Of a stretch of 64,000 bases of DNA, positions 1 to 8,959 are shown piece by piece. The notes beneath the pieces were generated by a model that had not been told where the DNA came from, made no database searches, and saw only the letters and a program-made list of their open reading frames with translations. The stretch is taken from positions 3,298,001 to 3,362,000 of the forward strand of contig NZ_CP095075.1 of NCBI RefSeq assembly GCF_022921115.1. Reading direction: 5' to 3'. The DNA comes from Halobacillus amylolyticus (GTDB lineage Bacteria; Bacillota; Bacilli; Bacillales; Halobacillaceae). The position numbers and the translations under genes are program-made. Positions within the stretch are counted from its first letter, which is position 1. Each line of letters begins with the position of its first letter.

Positions 1-375
1 GTATTAGGTACATGGCTTTCAGATAGTGCTAGCACGTGGGCTGCGGTGGCAGGGGGCTTCTTATTGCTCGGACTTGGCTTTTACACCATTTTTGCATCAT
101 TTGCAGAAAAACGATCCGCTGCCCATACACTCGTCGGTGCCGGTCTGTGGATATTCGCAGTAAGTGTAAGCATTGACAGCTTTCCTGTGGGTTTCAGCCT
201 CGGACTTAACGATACAGCCATTATCATATCGATCTTGTCTTTTGGAGTGGCTAGCACTGTACTTACGTGGGCAGGCTTTATTATAGGCAGACGAGCAAGC
301 GGGCTTCTTGGAACGTATAGTGAATTATTGGGCGGGAGTATTCTGTGCGCGCTTGGTCTTTACGCCATTTTCTAA
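1..375 (+). CDS. mntP: Manganese efflux pump MntP (5' end missing)
   Basis: The reading frame is open from the first base, so this is the C-terminal ~124 residues of a membrane protein cut by the window edge. An apparent GTG start at 46 is internal. Alternating hydrophobic helices and the motif SIDSFPVGFSLG match the second half of the duplicated MntP (YwlD) fold, in which acidic residues in the first and fourth helices help move Mn2+ out of the cell. In Bacillus ywlD lies directly before ywlE, as here. No terminator separates the two, so they may be co-transcribed. Family assignment rests on motif and synteny. Confidence 0.85.
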   Translation, partial: VLGTWLSDSASTWAAVAGGFLLLGLGFYTIFASFAEKRSAAHTLVGAGLWIFAVSVSIDSFPVGFSLGLNDTAIIISILSFGVASTVLTWAGFIIGRRASGLLGTYSELLGGSILCALGLYAIF

Positions 376-444
376 ACTATTTTTTTCCGAAATAAATGTG
401 ATATGATAAATAAAAACGCCTCAGGTGAGGAGCAGTGAATCGAC

Positions 445-1056
445 ATGAACGTTTTATTTGTATGCACAGGGAATACTTGCCGCAGTCCTATGGCTGAGGC
501 TCTTTTAAAGTTTAAAAATAATGACATTGACGTCCGTTCAGCAGGAATTTTTGCAGGATACGGACAACCATTGTCAGAAGGAACAGAACACGTGTTAAGT
601 GAAATTGGGCTTTCCTTCAATCATTCTTCAACATCAGTTAACAAGGACCTTCTCAAATGGGCTGACCTCGTATTAACGATGACCGATAAGCATAAGCAAA
701 CTTTGGCATTGCAGTATCCTGAGGAGCAAACTAAATTTTACACGTTAAAAGAATATGTTCTCATTGATGAACAGCAATGGCAGCAGCTCAAGAATCTTTA
801 TGCGTCTTTTGAGGAAAAAAGGATCTTTCATTTAAGTAATATGGAAGAAGACCTGACGGAAGGCGAAATTGAAAAACGCCTTCGTAAAGAACTTTCAAAT
901 GAGATCGAAGTGATTCAACAACTTGAAGCCAAGATTCCAAGCTTAAATATCACAGATCCTTACGGCAAAAGTGTCCAAGTGTACAGGGAGACACGTGATG
1001 AACTCAATGAGCATATCGACCTTCTATTGAAAAAACTTTCCAACAATATCGATTAA
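445..1056 (+). CDS. ywlE: Protein-arginine phosphatase YwlE (low molecular weight phosphatase fold) with internal insertion
   Basis: The N terminus carries the P-loop C7-T-G-N-T-C-R13-S of low molecular weight phosphatases. Threonine at position 11 is the residue that gives B. subtilis YwlE specificity for phosphoarginine, so it probably reverses McsB arginine phosphorylation and links to heat-shock and ClpCP control. The catalytic acid is in DPYG near residue 171. B. subtilis YwlE is about 150 residues with this acid near 118, so this protein has roughly 50 extra residues just before the DPYG loop. The insert is charged and helical-looking (Q, E and K rich). RBS GAGGAG is 10 bases before the ATG. 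It sits between mntP and rpiB, the conserved order. Confidence 0.9.
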   Translation: MNVLFVCTGNTCRSPMAEALLKFKNNDIDVRSAGIFAGYGQPLSEGTEHVLSEIGLSFNHSSTSVNKDLLKWADLVLTMTDKHKQTLALQYPEEQTKFYTLKEYVLIDEQQWQQLKNLYASFEEKRIFHLSNMEEDLTEGEIEKRLRKELSNEIEVIQQLEAKIPSLNITDPYGKSVQVYRETRDELNEHIDLLLKKLSNNID

Positions 1057-1152
1057 TGAAACGACGGATTAAGATCTTCTGCAAGGGGTTTTCCTTCCCT
1101 GCTAACTACGGTAAAATAAACGAATAACAAGATAGAGGAGAGTGTCGATCCG

Positions 1153-1599
1153 ATGAAAGTGATTATAGCATCCGATCACGGTGGAGTGAATCTGCGTCGT
1201 GAAATAGCAGACGTACTCGATGAATTACATATAGAATTTGAAGACATCGGCTGTAATTGCGAAACATCCGTAGATTTCCCGGACTACGCCATTCCAGCCG
1301 CCGAACGAGTGGCCAGCGGCGAATTTGATAGAGGGATTCTTATTTGCGGGACAGGCATCGGCATGTCAATTTCAGCCAATAAAGTGAATGGTATTCGTGC
1401 TGCCCTTGTCCACGACCTGTTCACAGCAAAAGCAACTCGCGAGCACAATAACTCCAATGTCCTTTGCATGGGGGAACGTGTCATCGGACCAGGTCTCGCC
1501 AAGGAAATCGCTCGTACCTGGCTTGAAACAGATTACGAAGCCGGCCGCCATGAAAATCGGGTAGGGAAAATTACGAAGTATGAAGGACGAAAAGCATAG
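1153..1599 (+). CDS. rpiB: Ribose-5-phosphate isomerase B
   Basis: A 148-residue protein of the RpiB/LacAB family, which interconverts ribose 5-phosphate and ribulose 5-phosphate in the cytoplasmic pentose phosphate pathway. It begins with the family signature IIASDHGG and has the active-site segment GILICGTGIGMSISANK containing the catalytic cysteine, followed by R-A-A-L-V-H-D and EHNNSNVL. Length is normal. RBS AGAGGAG precedes the ATG. This is ywlF of B. subtilis. A hairpin terminator at 1787-1812 follows about 190 bases downstream. Confidence 0.95.
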   Translation: MKVIIASDHGGVNLRREIADVLDELHIEFEDIGCNCETSVDFPDYAIPAAERVASGEFDRGILICGTGIGMSISANKVNGIRAALVHDLFTAKATREHNNSNVLCMGERVIGPGLAKEIARTWLETDYEAGRHENRVGKITKYEGRKA

Positions 1600-1786
1600 G
1601 CGAGCGTTTAGGTTTAGAAAATTTTACATCTTTCACGACAAGGGGAAAAAGAGATTTATATAATTTGCTGACAGCTCGATCAAATGCTCACCTTAGATAG
1701 GGATGCGGCCAAATGCCATCTTCTTTTTTTGAGCATACGTACCCAACGAAGAATTTTGAAAAATATGATAGAATGAAAATATTCAG

Positions 1787-1812
1787 GAGAAGCTCTCGTG
1801 CTTCTCTTTTTT
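1787..1812 (+). terminator. Rho-independent terminator/attenuator before ywlG
   Basis: GAGAAGC and GCTTCTC form a 7-bp stem with a 6-base loop followed by TTTTTT. It lies 40 bases before the ywlG start and downstream of AT-rich promoter-like sequence around 1756-1785. It may end rpiB transcripts or attenuate ywlG. Confidence 0.7.
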
Positions 1813-1850
1813 ACAAGAAAAATTTAGCCACTCAAAAAGGAGATGAGCAT

Positions 1851-2402
1851 ATGACTGATGTACAAGCCATTCAGCAGGAGGTAGCTTCCGTTGTCAGACA
1901 GCTGTTGGAAAGCGGCCATATCAAGAATGGTCTACTTGTCATTGGGTGCTCAACCAGCGAAATTGCTGGCGAAAAAATTGGCACTTCAGGCAGTGAAGCA
2001 ATTGCCAAAGTTGTGTATAATGAATGGCAGAAGCTCACTGAACAAAAAGGAATTGACATCGCATTTCAGTGCTGTGAACACTTAAATCGTTCACTCGTCA
2101 TCGAACGCTCTGTGCAAAAGCAGCATAACTACAAAGAAGTAGCGGCCATTCCCGTTCCGAAAGCAGGTGGATCAATGGCTTCCTATGCTTATAAACAGAT
2201 GGAGGATCCTGTTTTAGTAGAGGCGATTGAAGCAGATGCGGGAGTAGACATTGGAGATACGCTAATTGGAATGCATTTGAAGCGCGTCGCCGTACCGCTT
2301 CGCCTTGAGCAAAAAGTAATTGGACAAGCACATGTCACGGTAGCTCGCACCCGCCCGCCACTCGTCGGCGGCGCCCGAGCGGTTTACGAACTTGAAGAGT
2401 AA
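1851..2402 (+). CDS. ywlG: YwlG family protein (TIGR01440/DUF436)
   Basis: A 183-residue protein conserved in Firmicutes next to glyA, function unknown. The start was set at ATG 1851 (MTDVQAIQQEV) because AAAAAGGAG lies 7-12 bases upstream. An upstream extension to 1713 would cross the terminator hairpin. Recognisable family segments are LVIGCSTSEIAGEKIGT and the C-terminal TRPPLVGGARAVYE. It ends 25 bases before glyA, so the pair is probably one operon. Confidence 0.88.
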   Translation: MTDVQAIQQEVASVVRQLLESGHIKNGLLVIGCSTSEIAGEKIGTSGSEAIAKVVYNEWQKLTEQKGIDIAFQCCEHLNRSLVIERSVQKQHNYKEVAAIPVPKAGGSMASYAYKQMEDPVLVEAIEADAGVDIGDTLIGMHLKRVAVPLRLEQKVIGQAHVTVARTRPPLVGGARAVYELEE

Positions 2403-2427
2403 AGTAACTTGAGAGGGGAATTCGATC

Positions 2428-3681
2428 ATGGAACATGTTAAATCAACGGATGCAGAAGTGTTTGCAGCTATTAAGGATGAAAAAGATCGTCAAAACCACA
2501 ATATTGAGCTGATCGCTTCTGAGAATTTCGTATCCGAAGCTGTTATGGAGGCAATGGGATCAGTTTTAACAAACAAATATGCAGAAGGTTACCCGGGGCG
2601 CCGTTACTATGGCGGCTGTGAGCACGTTGATGTTGTTGAGAACTTGGCAAGAGATCGTGCCAAGGAACTATTTGGGGCTGAGCATGCCAACGTCCAGCCG
2701 CACTCTGGCGCCCAGGCGAACATGGCTGTTTACTTTACGGTTCTTAACCCTGGCGATAAGGTGCTTGGCATGAACTTGAACCATGGCGGCCACCTTACTC
2801 ACGGCAGCCCGGTAAACTTCAGTGGTACGCTTTATGACTTTGAAGAGTACGGTGTCGATCAAGATCATGAACAAATTGACTACGATGCTGTCTTGGCAAA
2901 AGCAAAAGAAGTGAAGCCGAAGTTGATCGTAGCAGGGGCAAGTGCCTATCCACGCGAGATTGATTTTGCTAAGTTCAGAGAAATTGCGGATGAAGTCGGC
3001 GCCTATCTCATGGTTGATATGGCCCACATTGCCGGGCTCGTCGCTTCCGGTTTGCATCCAAACCCAGTTCCACACGCCCAGTTCGTAACGACAACCACAC
3101 ACAAAACGTTGCGTGGACCACGCGGCGGCATGATTTTTTGTGAAGAAGAATTTGCTAAGAAAATTGACAAATCCGTATTCCCGGGCATGCAAGGCGGTCC
3201 GCTTATGCACGTGATCGCAGCAAAAGCTGTTTCTTTCAAAGAAGCGCTTGATCCGGAATTCAAACAATATTCCCGCCAAATTATCGCAAATGCAAAACAG
3301 CTGGCGGAATCGCTTAAGAAAAATGGTGTCCGCCTCGTATCCGGCGGTACCGACAATCACTTGCTGCTACTCGACCTGCAAACCCTCGGCCTAACAGGAA
3401 AAGTAGCCGAAAAGGCATTAGACGAAGTTGGCATCACGACCAACAAAAACGCGATTCCATTTGATCCGGAAAGCCCATTTGTAACGAGTGGAATCCGCAT
3501 TGGTACAGCGGCCGTTACAAGCCGTGGCTTCAAAGAAAAAGAGATGGAAGAAATCGCTGAACAAATTGCCCTAACACTGAAAAATCATGAAGATGCTGAT
3601 AAACTGAAGGAAGTAGCTGAACGTGTACAGAAGCTGACGTCCCGCTTCCCACTTTATCCAACATTGCTGACAACTTCCTAA
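2428..3681 (+). CDS. glyA: Serine hydroxymethyltransferase
   Basis: A full-length (417 aa) PLP enzyme that converts serine and tetrahydrofolate to glycine and 5,10-methylene-THF, the main entry of one-carbon units. The N-terminal [14 protein letters not shown], the glycine-rich [16 protein letters not shown] and the PLP lysine in [14 protein letters not shown] (Lys226) are all present. RBS GAGAGGGGA precedes the ATG. A strong terminator follows at 3688. It is followed by upp as in B. subtilis, but separated by a 440-base repeat-filled gap. Confidence 0.98.
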   Translation: MEHVKSTDAEVFAAIKDEKDRQNHNIELIASENFVSEAVMEAMGSVLTNKYAEGYPGRRYYGGCEHVDVVENLARDRAKELFGAEHANVQPHSGAQANMAVYFTVLNPGDKVLGMNLNHGGHLTHGSPVNFSGTLYDFEEYGVDQDHEQIDYDAVLAKAKEVKPKLIVAGASAYPREIDFAKFREIADEVGAYLMVDMAHIAGLVASGLHPNPVPHAQFVTTTTHKTLRGPRGGMIFCEEEFAKKIDKSVFPGMQGGPLMHVIAAKAVSFKEALDPEFKQYSRQIIANAKQLAESLKKNGVRLVSGGTDNHLLLLDLQTLGLTGKVAEKALDEVGITTNKNAIPFDPESPFVTSGIRIGTAAVTSRGFKEKEMEEIAEQIALTLKNHEDADKLKEVAERVQKLTSRFPLYPTLLTTS

Positions 3682-3687
3682 TGTAGA

Positions 3688-3720
3688 AGCCACTAGCCTC
3701 AGGGTTAGTGGTTTTTCTTT
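3688..3720 (+). terminator. glyA terminator
   Basis: CCACTAGCC and GGTTAGTGG pair (with one G-T) around a 4-base loop, followed by TTTTTCTTTT. Confidence 0.9.
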
Positions 3721-3759
3721 TGCGTTTCGGCGTTGTCGAGTTGGTCGGAGGTCGTGGCT

Positions 3760-3875
3760 AATTGCACGGAATTTTAAATAATTGCACGAAATTTGGATTA
3801 ATTGCACGAAATTCGAGATAATTGCACATAATCCGGGATAATTGCACGTAAATCTCATTAATTGCATATATCCAA
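3760..3875. repeat. 20-bp phased array, family A, copy 1 (six units)
   Basis: The core TAATTGCAC recurs with ATTGCA at exactly 3761, 3781, 3801, 3821, 3841 and 3861, so the period is 20 bases with no slippage. The first ~15 bases (TAATTGCACGAAATT) are largely conserved and the last ~5 vary. Units four to six are variant (CACATAAT, CACGTAAAT, CATATATCC), and the same variants occur in the same order in the copy at 20486. The period is not a multiple of three, so the array is not coding. Confidence 0.9.
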
Positions 3876-3904
3876 ATTTGCAGAGGAAGGGCATTTTTTC
3901 GTGA

Positions 3905-4075
3905 CCGGCTAGCTGCGAGGGGCAGCCCTTCGCGACATAAGCAGTTCACTTCCGGGAAAAAAGAGCACTTCACTGCAGTGCTCTGCTTGGGCCCGCAGGA
4001 CGCGGGTCAGTTCGGCGTTGGAACAGGACGTTCCGTTTTTAGCCGAACTTCCACTAATTCAGGTCTAACCGCCCC
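3905..4075. repeat. Long hairpin repeat (family H), interrupted by a second repeat
   Basis: The left half GCTAGCTGCGAGGGGCAG...GACATAAGCAG and the inner CACTTCACTGC match the tandem hairpins at 20740-21112. The matching right end (CAGGTCTAACCGCCCC) comes only at about 4060. The intervening ~80 bases contain a different repeat: TTCGGC...GCCGAA at 4010-4050, also found at 20690. This looks like one repeat inserted into another. The 300 bases between the array and upp hold no gene. Confidence 0.7.
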
Positions 4076-4158
4076 TCTCCACCTTTCGTGACTTGCTTGT
4101 TCGATTTTTTTTCAGTACAATTTATAGGATGCATATTATGAGAAGGAGTTGACTGGCA

Positions 4159-4791
4159 ATGGGAAAAGTTTATGTGTTAGACCATCCATTAATTCAACAT
4201 AAATTGACGTACATACGCAAAAACGAAACAGGGACGAAGGATTTTCGCCAATTAGTCGATGAAGTCGCCGCCCTTATGGCTTTCGAAATCACTCGTGACC
4301 TGCCGCTTGAACAAGTGGAAATCGACACCCCGGTTGTATCAAACGCGAAAGCCCAAGTGCTGACAGGGAAGAAAATTGGTCTAGTACCGATCCTTCGTGC
4401 TGGTCTAGGCATGGTAGACGGGATTATCAAACTGATTCCTGCAGCGAAAGTAGGTCATGTCGGTCTTTACCGCGACCCTGAAACACTGCAACCTGTAGAA
4501 TACTATGTCAAACTTCCAAGTGATATCGAAGAACGTGAACTTATTGTGATTGATCCAATGCTCGCGACAGGCGGTTCCGCCAACGAAGCGATCGAATCAT
4601 TGAAAAAACGCGGCGCCCGCCAAATCCGCCTGATGTGCCTCGTCGCTGCACCTGAAGGTGTCGAGGCTGTTCAAGAGGCGCATCCAGATGTTGACATTTA
4701 TTTAGCCGCAATGGACGAGCGTTTGAACGAAAAAGGCTACATCGAACCAGGCTTAGGCGATGCAGGTGATCGCCTGTTCGGCACGAAGTAA
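4159..4791 (+). CDS. upp: Uracil phosphoribosyltransferase
   Basis: A 210-residue enzyme that salvages uracil with PRPP to give UMP. The PRPP-binding loop [12 protein letters not shown] and the uracil-binding C terminus [18 protein letters not shown] are intact, and the length is typical. RBS AGAAGGAG is 11 bases before the ATG. wecB begins 12 bases after the stop, so the two are likely co-transcribed. Confidence 0.98.
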   Translation: MGKVYVLDHPLIQHKLTYIRKNETGTKDFRQLVDEVAALMAFEITRDLPLEQVEIDTPVVSNAKAQVLTGKKIGLVPILRAGLGMVDGIIKLIPAAKVGHVGLYRDPETLQPVEYYVKLPSDIEERELIVIDPMLATGGSANEAIESLKKRGARQIRLMCLVAAPEGVEAVQEAHPDVDIYLAAMDERLNEKGYIEPGLGDAGDRLFGTK

Positions 4792-4803
4792 GGAGGCCCA
4801 TCC

Positions 4804-5952
4804 ATGTCCAACCGCATTAAAGTCATGACTATTTTCGGAACACGCCCCGAAGCGATTAAAATGGCGCCGCTTGTTTTAGAATTAAAAAAAAGGTTAGAGC
4901 AGTTTGAGCCCATCGTCACAGTGACCGCTCAGCACAGACAGATGCTTGACCAAGTCTTGAATATTTTCAGCATTGAACCCGATTACGATTTAAACATCAT
5001 GAAGGATCGTCAAACGCTGACGGCTGTCACAGCACGAGCGCTTGAGGGGCTTGACGACATCATGAAGAAAACCGAGCCGGATGTCGTGCTTGTTCATGGT
5101 GACACAACGACAACATTCGCAGCCTCTCTCGCAGCCTATTACAATCAAATTCCCGTCGGACACGTCGAAGCGGGGTTAAGAACGTGGAACAAATACTCAC
5201 CATTCCCGGAAGAAATGAACCGCCAGCTAACAGGTGTCATGGCCGATCTTCATTTTGCACCGACGAATAAATCGCGAGATAATCTGCTAGCTGAAAATAA
5301 AATTGAGAATAACATTTTTGTCACAGGAAATACTGCAATTGATGCTTTGAAGACAACGGTCGACAGCGAGTATACTCACGAAGTCCTTGACCAACTAGGT
5401 GACAAGCGCCTCGTGTTGATGACCGCCCATCGCCGCGAGAATCTCGGCAATAACATGCAGCAAATGTTCCGCGCGATTAAGCGTTTGGTGGAAACTCATG
5501 ACGATGTGCAAGTGGTCTACCCTGTCCACTTAAACCCTGTCGTGCAGGAAACAGCTGATGAGATCTTAGGGAATGATGACCGCATCAAGCTGATCAAACC
5601 ACTTGATGTCATCGATTTCCACAACTTCGCATCGCGCGCCCACTTGATTTTAACCGATTCAGGCGGCGTCCAAGAAGAAGCGCCATCCCTTGGTGTTCCT
5701 GTGCTCGTTTTGCGTGACACAACCGAACGTCCGGAAGGCATCGAAGCAGGCACATTGAAACTTGCCGGCACAGAAGAAGATCATATTTTCAACCTGGCCA
5801 ACGAGCTCCTGTCCGACGACAGTAAGCACGAAGCGATGTCACAGGCTTCAAATCCTTACGGTGATGGACAAGCGTCCGCTCGCATTGCCGAAGCAATTCG
5901 CTACTTTTTCAAGGATCGCGACGATAAGCCGGATACTTTTGAAACGAAATAA
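4804..5952 (+). CDS. wecB: UDP-N-acetylglucosamine 2-epimerase (non-hydrolysing)
   Basis: A 382-residue enzyme of the MnaA/WecB family that interconverts UDP-GlcNAc and UDP-ManNAc, a precursor for wall teichoic acid linkage units and some polysaccharides. Family motifs are GTRPEAIKMAPL at the N terminus, VHGDTTTTFAASLAA, VGHVEAGLRT, TAHRRENLG and LTDSGGVQEEAPSLGVPVL. The start has AGGAGG 8 bases upstream, overlapping the upp stop region. A strong terminator follows. Confidence 0.95.
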   Translation: MSNRIKVMTIFGTRPEAIKMAPLVLELKKRLEQFEPIVTVTAQHRQMLDQVLNIFSIEPDYDLNIMKDRQTLTAVTARALEGLDDIMKKTEPDVVLVHGDTTTTFAASLAAYYNQIPVGHVEAGLRTWNKYSPFPEEMNRQLTGVMADLHFAPTNKSRDNLLAENKIENNIFVTGNTAIDALKTTVDSEYTHEVLDQLGDKRLVLMTAHRRENLGNNMQQMFRAIKRLVETHDDVQVVYPVHLNPVVQETADEILGNDDRIKLIKPLDVIDFHNFASRAHLILTDSGGVQEEAPSLGVPVLVLRDTTERPEGIEAGTLKLAGTEEDHIFNLANELLSDDSKHEAMSQASNPYGDGQASARIAEAIRYFFKDRDDKPDTFETK

Positions 5953-5958
5953 TCAAAA

Positions 5959-5994
5959 AGGATCAAACCCACTCGCCGGGTTTGATCTTTTTTT
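5959..5994 (+). terminator. upp-wecB terminator
   Basis: GATCAAACCC and GGGTTTGATC form a perfect 10-bp stem with a 7-base loop, followed by seven T residues. Confidence 0.95.
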
Positions 5995-6014
5995 ATGAAA
6001 TAAGTCGTTTGGTC

Positions 6015-6130
6015 AGAATCCTTCCTTGTTTAGTTAGAATCCTCACGATTTTGGGGAGAATGCCTGAGCTTTTCATCAGAATAACTCCAATTTCGGGTAG
6101 AATCGGTTGGATTTTGGTCAAAATCCCTCG
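6015..6130. repeat. 21-bp phased array, family B (six units)
   Basis: AGAAT recurs at 6015, 6036, 6057, 6078 and 6099, with a degenerate AAAAT at 6120, an exact 21-base period. Only the five- or six-base core AGAATC is conserved; the other ~15 bases differ, although a TTTTGG-like segment tends to recur at unit position 14-18. The array lies between the wecB terminator and the Vpr-like gene, ending about 100 bases before that start. A read-through frame would encode seven-residue repeats, but it has no RBS. Confidence 0.88.
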
Positions 6131-6229
6131 AACAGCAACCATTGAAAGCTCGGCAAAAACTCTAATGCTATTTTCATCATGCATAGCAACTTCTATTCAT
6201 CACAAACTATGGAAAAAGGAGCTTCTTGC

Positions 6230-8452
6230 ATGGGCAAAATTTCTGCACTCGTACTCCTCTTGGCGTTGGCAACCGCAGGGTTTAGCAATCAAGCTGATCC
6301 TATTCAGCCTACACGCCCTGAACTGCTGAAAGACCAGCCGGAGCCGTCAGAGGAAGTCACCATTATTGTCGAACTAGACGAATCACCAAAAGCTTTTGCG
6401 AGTCAGATCGAAACGAGGCTCCCGCGGCTCGAGATAGTCGCAACCTACACGACCATTTTTCAAGGGGTGGCGATCAAGGGAGAGGCGGAAGAGCTTGAGA
6501 AGCTCGCCCGTTTAGATACGGTCGTCAATCAATATCCTGTTCGAACCTACACCACTACCCTCACCCCACAAGCTGAAAAAACTCAAACGCTTACGACAGA
6601 TGTGGTGCGAAGCCAGACCTCTTTTACAGGAGAGGGTGTCAAGGTTGGGGTCATTGATACAGGGGTGGATTACACACATCCTGACTTAACCGCCAACTAC
6701 CGTGGTGGCTTTGATGTCGTTGACTTTGACCAGGATCCGATGGAAACGATGGGGCAGCTAGGGGCGACGATGCATGGGACACACGTCTCCGGGATCATTG
6801 CGGCTGATGGGGAAATGAAGGGTGTCGCGCCTGATGCTGAGCTTTATGTCTATCGCGCGCTTGGCCCGGGTGGATCAGGTTCATCGGTGCAGGTGATTGC
6901 CGCAATTGAGCAAGCCGTTGAAGAGGGGATGGATGTGATCAACTTATCGCTCGGAAACACAGTCAATGGTCCTGATTGGCCAACGACGAAAGCGGTCAAC
7001 AAGGCAGTTGAGCTTGGCACGACCGTTGTTGTCGCAGCGGGAAACTCGGGCCCGGCCTCCTGGACAGTCGGTTCGCCGGGTACCTCACAGAAAGCGATCA
7101 CGGTCGGGGCCGCCTCTCTCCCGGGTACGCAGCCTGTCCTTACATTGCCGGGGCAGGATCGAAAGGTCGGCGTCCAGCTTTTGCAGGGCTCCGTACCCTG
7201 GACTTTTACAAAAAAATATCCCTTAATCGACGGGGGGACAGGGGAGAACGGTGTGCCCCCGGCGTCAGGAAAGATTGTTGTGATGAAGCGGGGAGTTGTG
7301 CCCTTCGGTGTGAAGACGCGCCTTGCGTATGAGCAGGGTGCGGTTGGTGTGATTATTTACAACAATGAAGAGGGACAGTTTCAGGGAATGATGAACGGCA
7401 AGGAAATTCCGATTCCAGTTGCAACTGTCAGCAAGGAGGATGGGGAGTGGCTGCTTGAGCATGGCGTCGAGGAAAATCAGTGGCTCGAAACGACCATGAA
7501 GCAAATGGACCATGGCATCGCTCCGTTCAGTTCAAGAGGACCGGTGACGACGAATTGGACGGTCAAGCCGGACATTCTCGCACCTGGCGTCCAGATTATC
7601 AGTACGGTGCCGGGTGGATATCAACCGCTGCAAGGGACAAGTATGGCCGCACCGCACGTCGCTGGTGTTGCTGCACTCATCAAAGAAGCTCATCCCGACT
7701 GGACACCGGCCCAAATCAAGCATTCGCTCATGACAACAGCCGATTTGTTGATACAGAAGAAGGGACAGCCCTACCCGCCGACTGCACAAGGGGCCGGGTA
7801 CATCGATACCGAAGCCGCGATTAATCCGGATCTCTGGATTGAACCGGGTGCACTCAATTTTGGTCGTATTAAGAATAACTTCTTTCGGGAAAAAGTTATG
7901 GTGACATTGCACAACAAAGGGGATAACAGCCAAACGATTAGTGTGCCTGAGCCCGAAAGTTCAAATGGGATCACATGGATGACGCCGCAAACCGTTGAAC
8001 TTGAGCCAAATGAGAAGGTAGAGGTGCCTATCGAACTCAGCGTGTCGAAGGCTTTCGTTGAAGCGGGGGTTCATCAAGGATATGTCACCTTGAAGAGCGA
8101 TGACCAGGCTTATGAAATCCCGTATCTGTTTATGATGGAAGGTGCCGATTACGAGAAAGTGTCAGGCTTTGAGCTTTATCAAGACTGGCAAACATCGAAG
8201 GATCTATCGTACCGCTTTCATTTAACAGAAGCGGTCGATCAGCTTACAGTTGACTTGTACCGTGCAGGAACAATGCTGCATCAAGGTACATTGTTCGAAC
8301 TAGAAGAACCGGAGGCGGGCATGGTTGAAGGTGAAGTTGACCGCGGATTTAAAGGAGAACTAGGCGGAGCCTACATTGCCGTCGTCACCGTCACAAAAGA
8401 CAAAAAAACTAGCACCACCACCTTCCCAGTCCAATTAAAAAACCAACAATAA
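6230..8452 (+). CDS. Secreted subtilisin-like serine protease, Vpr type
   Basis: A 740-residue extracellular protease. ATG 6230 was chosen because AAAAAGGAG precedes it and it starts a clean signal peptide (MGKISALVLLLALATAG). In order it has a signal peptide, an inhibitor I9-type propeptide (about 40-110), and an S8 catalytic domain with Asp143 (VIDTGVD), His182 (HGTHVSG) and Ser471 (GTSMAAPHVAG). A protease-associated domain (about 340-410, KIVVMKRG...GAVGVIIYNNEEG) lies between His and Ser, and a C-terminal beta-rich domain follows. B. subtilis Vpr is 806 residues with the same architecture. A GC-rich run of codons is evident compared with its neighbours. It is monocistronic and followed by a palindromic repeat. 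Confidence 0.92.
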   Translation: MGKISALVLLLALATAGFSNQADPIQPTRPELLKDQPEPSEEVTIIVELDESPKAFASQIETRLPRLEIVATYTTIFQGVAIKGEAEELEKLARLDTVVNQYPVRTYTTTLTPQAEKTQTLTTDVVRSQTSFTGEGVKVGVIDTGVDYTHPDLTANYRGGFDVVDFDQDPMETMGQLGATMHGTHVSGIIAADGEMKGVAPDAELYVYRALGPGGSGSSVQVIAAIEQAVEEGMDVINLSLGNTVNGPDWPTTKAVNKAVELGTTVVVAAGNSGPASWTVGSPGTSQKAITVGAASLPGTQPVLTLPGQDRKVGVQLLQGSVPWTFTKKYPLIDGGTGENGVPPASGKIVVMKRGVVPFGVKTRLAYEQGAVGVIIYNNEEGQFQGMMNGKEIPIPVATVSKEDGEWLLEHGVEENQWLETTMKQMDHGIAPFSSRGPVTTNWTVKPDILAPGVQIISTVPGGYQPLQGTSMAAPHVAGVAALIKEAHPDWTPAQIKHSLMTTADLLIQKKGQPYPPTAQGAGYIDTEAAINPDLWIEPGALNFGRIKNNFFREKVMVTLHNKGDNSQTISVPEPESSNGITWMTPQTVELEPNEKVEVPIELSVSKAFVEAGVHQGYVTLKSDDQAYEIPYLFMMEGADYEKVSGFELYQDWQTSKDLSYRFHLTEAVDQLTVDLYRAGTMLHQGTLFELEEPEAGMVEGEVDRGFKGELGGAYIAVVTVTKDKKTSTTTFPVQLKNQQ

Positions 8453-8463
8453 CTAACAATAAC

Positions 8464-8506
8464 TTCCACCTCAGGTCATCCAAATTATGGATGACCTGAG
8501 GTGGAA
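8464..8506. repeat. Palindromic repeat (family P), full copy 1
   Basis: TTCCACCTCAGGTCATCCA and its exact reverse complement (19 bp) flank the 5-base loop AATTA. It lies 12 bases after the vpr-like stop codon. Unlike other copies it lacks a T-rich tail on the plus strand. Confidence 0.95.
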
Positions 8507-8523
8507 ATAATAGGTTTATAAGG

Positions 8524-8556
8524 AAACAACCACTCAAGCTTTGGGTGGTTGTTTGT
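8524..8556 (+). terminator. Terminator downstream of the Vpr-like gene
   Basis: AAACAACCAC pairs with GTGGTTGTTT, followed by a T/G-rich tail (GTGTGTTTG). The tail is imperfect, so efficiency is uncertain. Confidence 0.6.
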
Positions 8557-8636
8557 GTGTTTGTGTCCATTGTGTGAATTGTGACGGAAATGTGATCGAC
8601 TGGTGTCGTGTAATTGTACTTTTGCTCGTAAACTCA

Positions 8637-8665
8637 TTGACATCATATGACCCCTATTGTATTCT
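8637..8665 (+). promoter_or_regulatory. SigA-type promoter of the atp operon
   Basis: TTGACA at 8637-8642, a 17-base spacer and TATTCT at 8660-8665 give a good vegetative promoter 295 bases before atpI. The rest of the 8557-8959 gap holds no gene. The long leader contains a small hairpin near 8812-8826 followed by TTTTT that could attenuate, which is speculative. Confidence 0.65.
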
Positions 8666-8959
8666 TACATAGTGTGGAATGATAAGGTTTTCATCCCTTG
8701 GGAGCACTGGATATTTATTCTTTATAGCTTATGGATACAAGGGGTAAGTGATGCCTTTCACATAAGCAAATACACGTGGAATTTGTCTTTTTGAACCCCA
8801 GCTAGCGGGATGACCACTTACTGGTGTTTTTATGGAAGATAGATCGGATCTTTATTCCAAGCACACCCCTCTTTTCTAACATGAGGTCTTCTTATGCTTA
8901 GAAAGCAAGTACATGCGGAACGATTCATTTGGTACGAACGTACACGGGAGACGATGCAC

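Noticed and set aside
3760..3875. CRISPR array
   Set aside because: Units are 20 bp with a ~9-15 base core and no room for spacers, and no cas genes are in the window. The 21-bp arrays fail for the same reason.
3571..3973. Minus-strand frames over the 20-bp array (CNY/QLI-rich peptides)
   Set aside because: The 20-bp period shifts frame each unit; the frames are by-products of the repeat and lack an RBS.
5982..6329. A 115-codon plus-strand frame with seven-residue repeats (LVRILxx)
   Set aside because: It is the read-through of the 21-bp array, has no ribosome binding site and overlaps the start of the Vpr-like gene.
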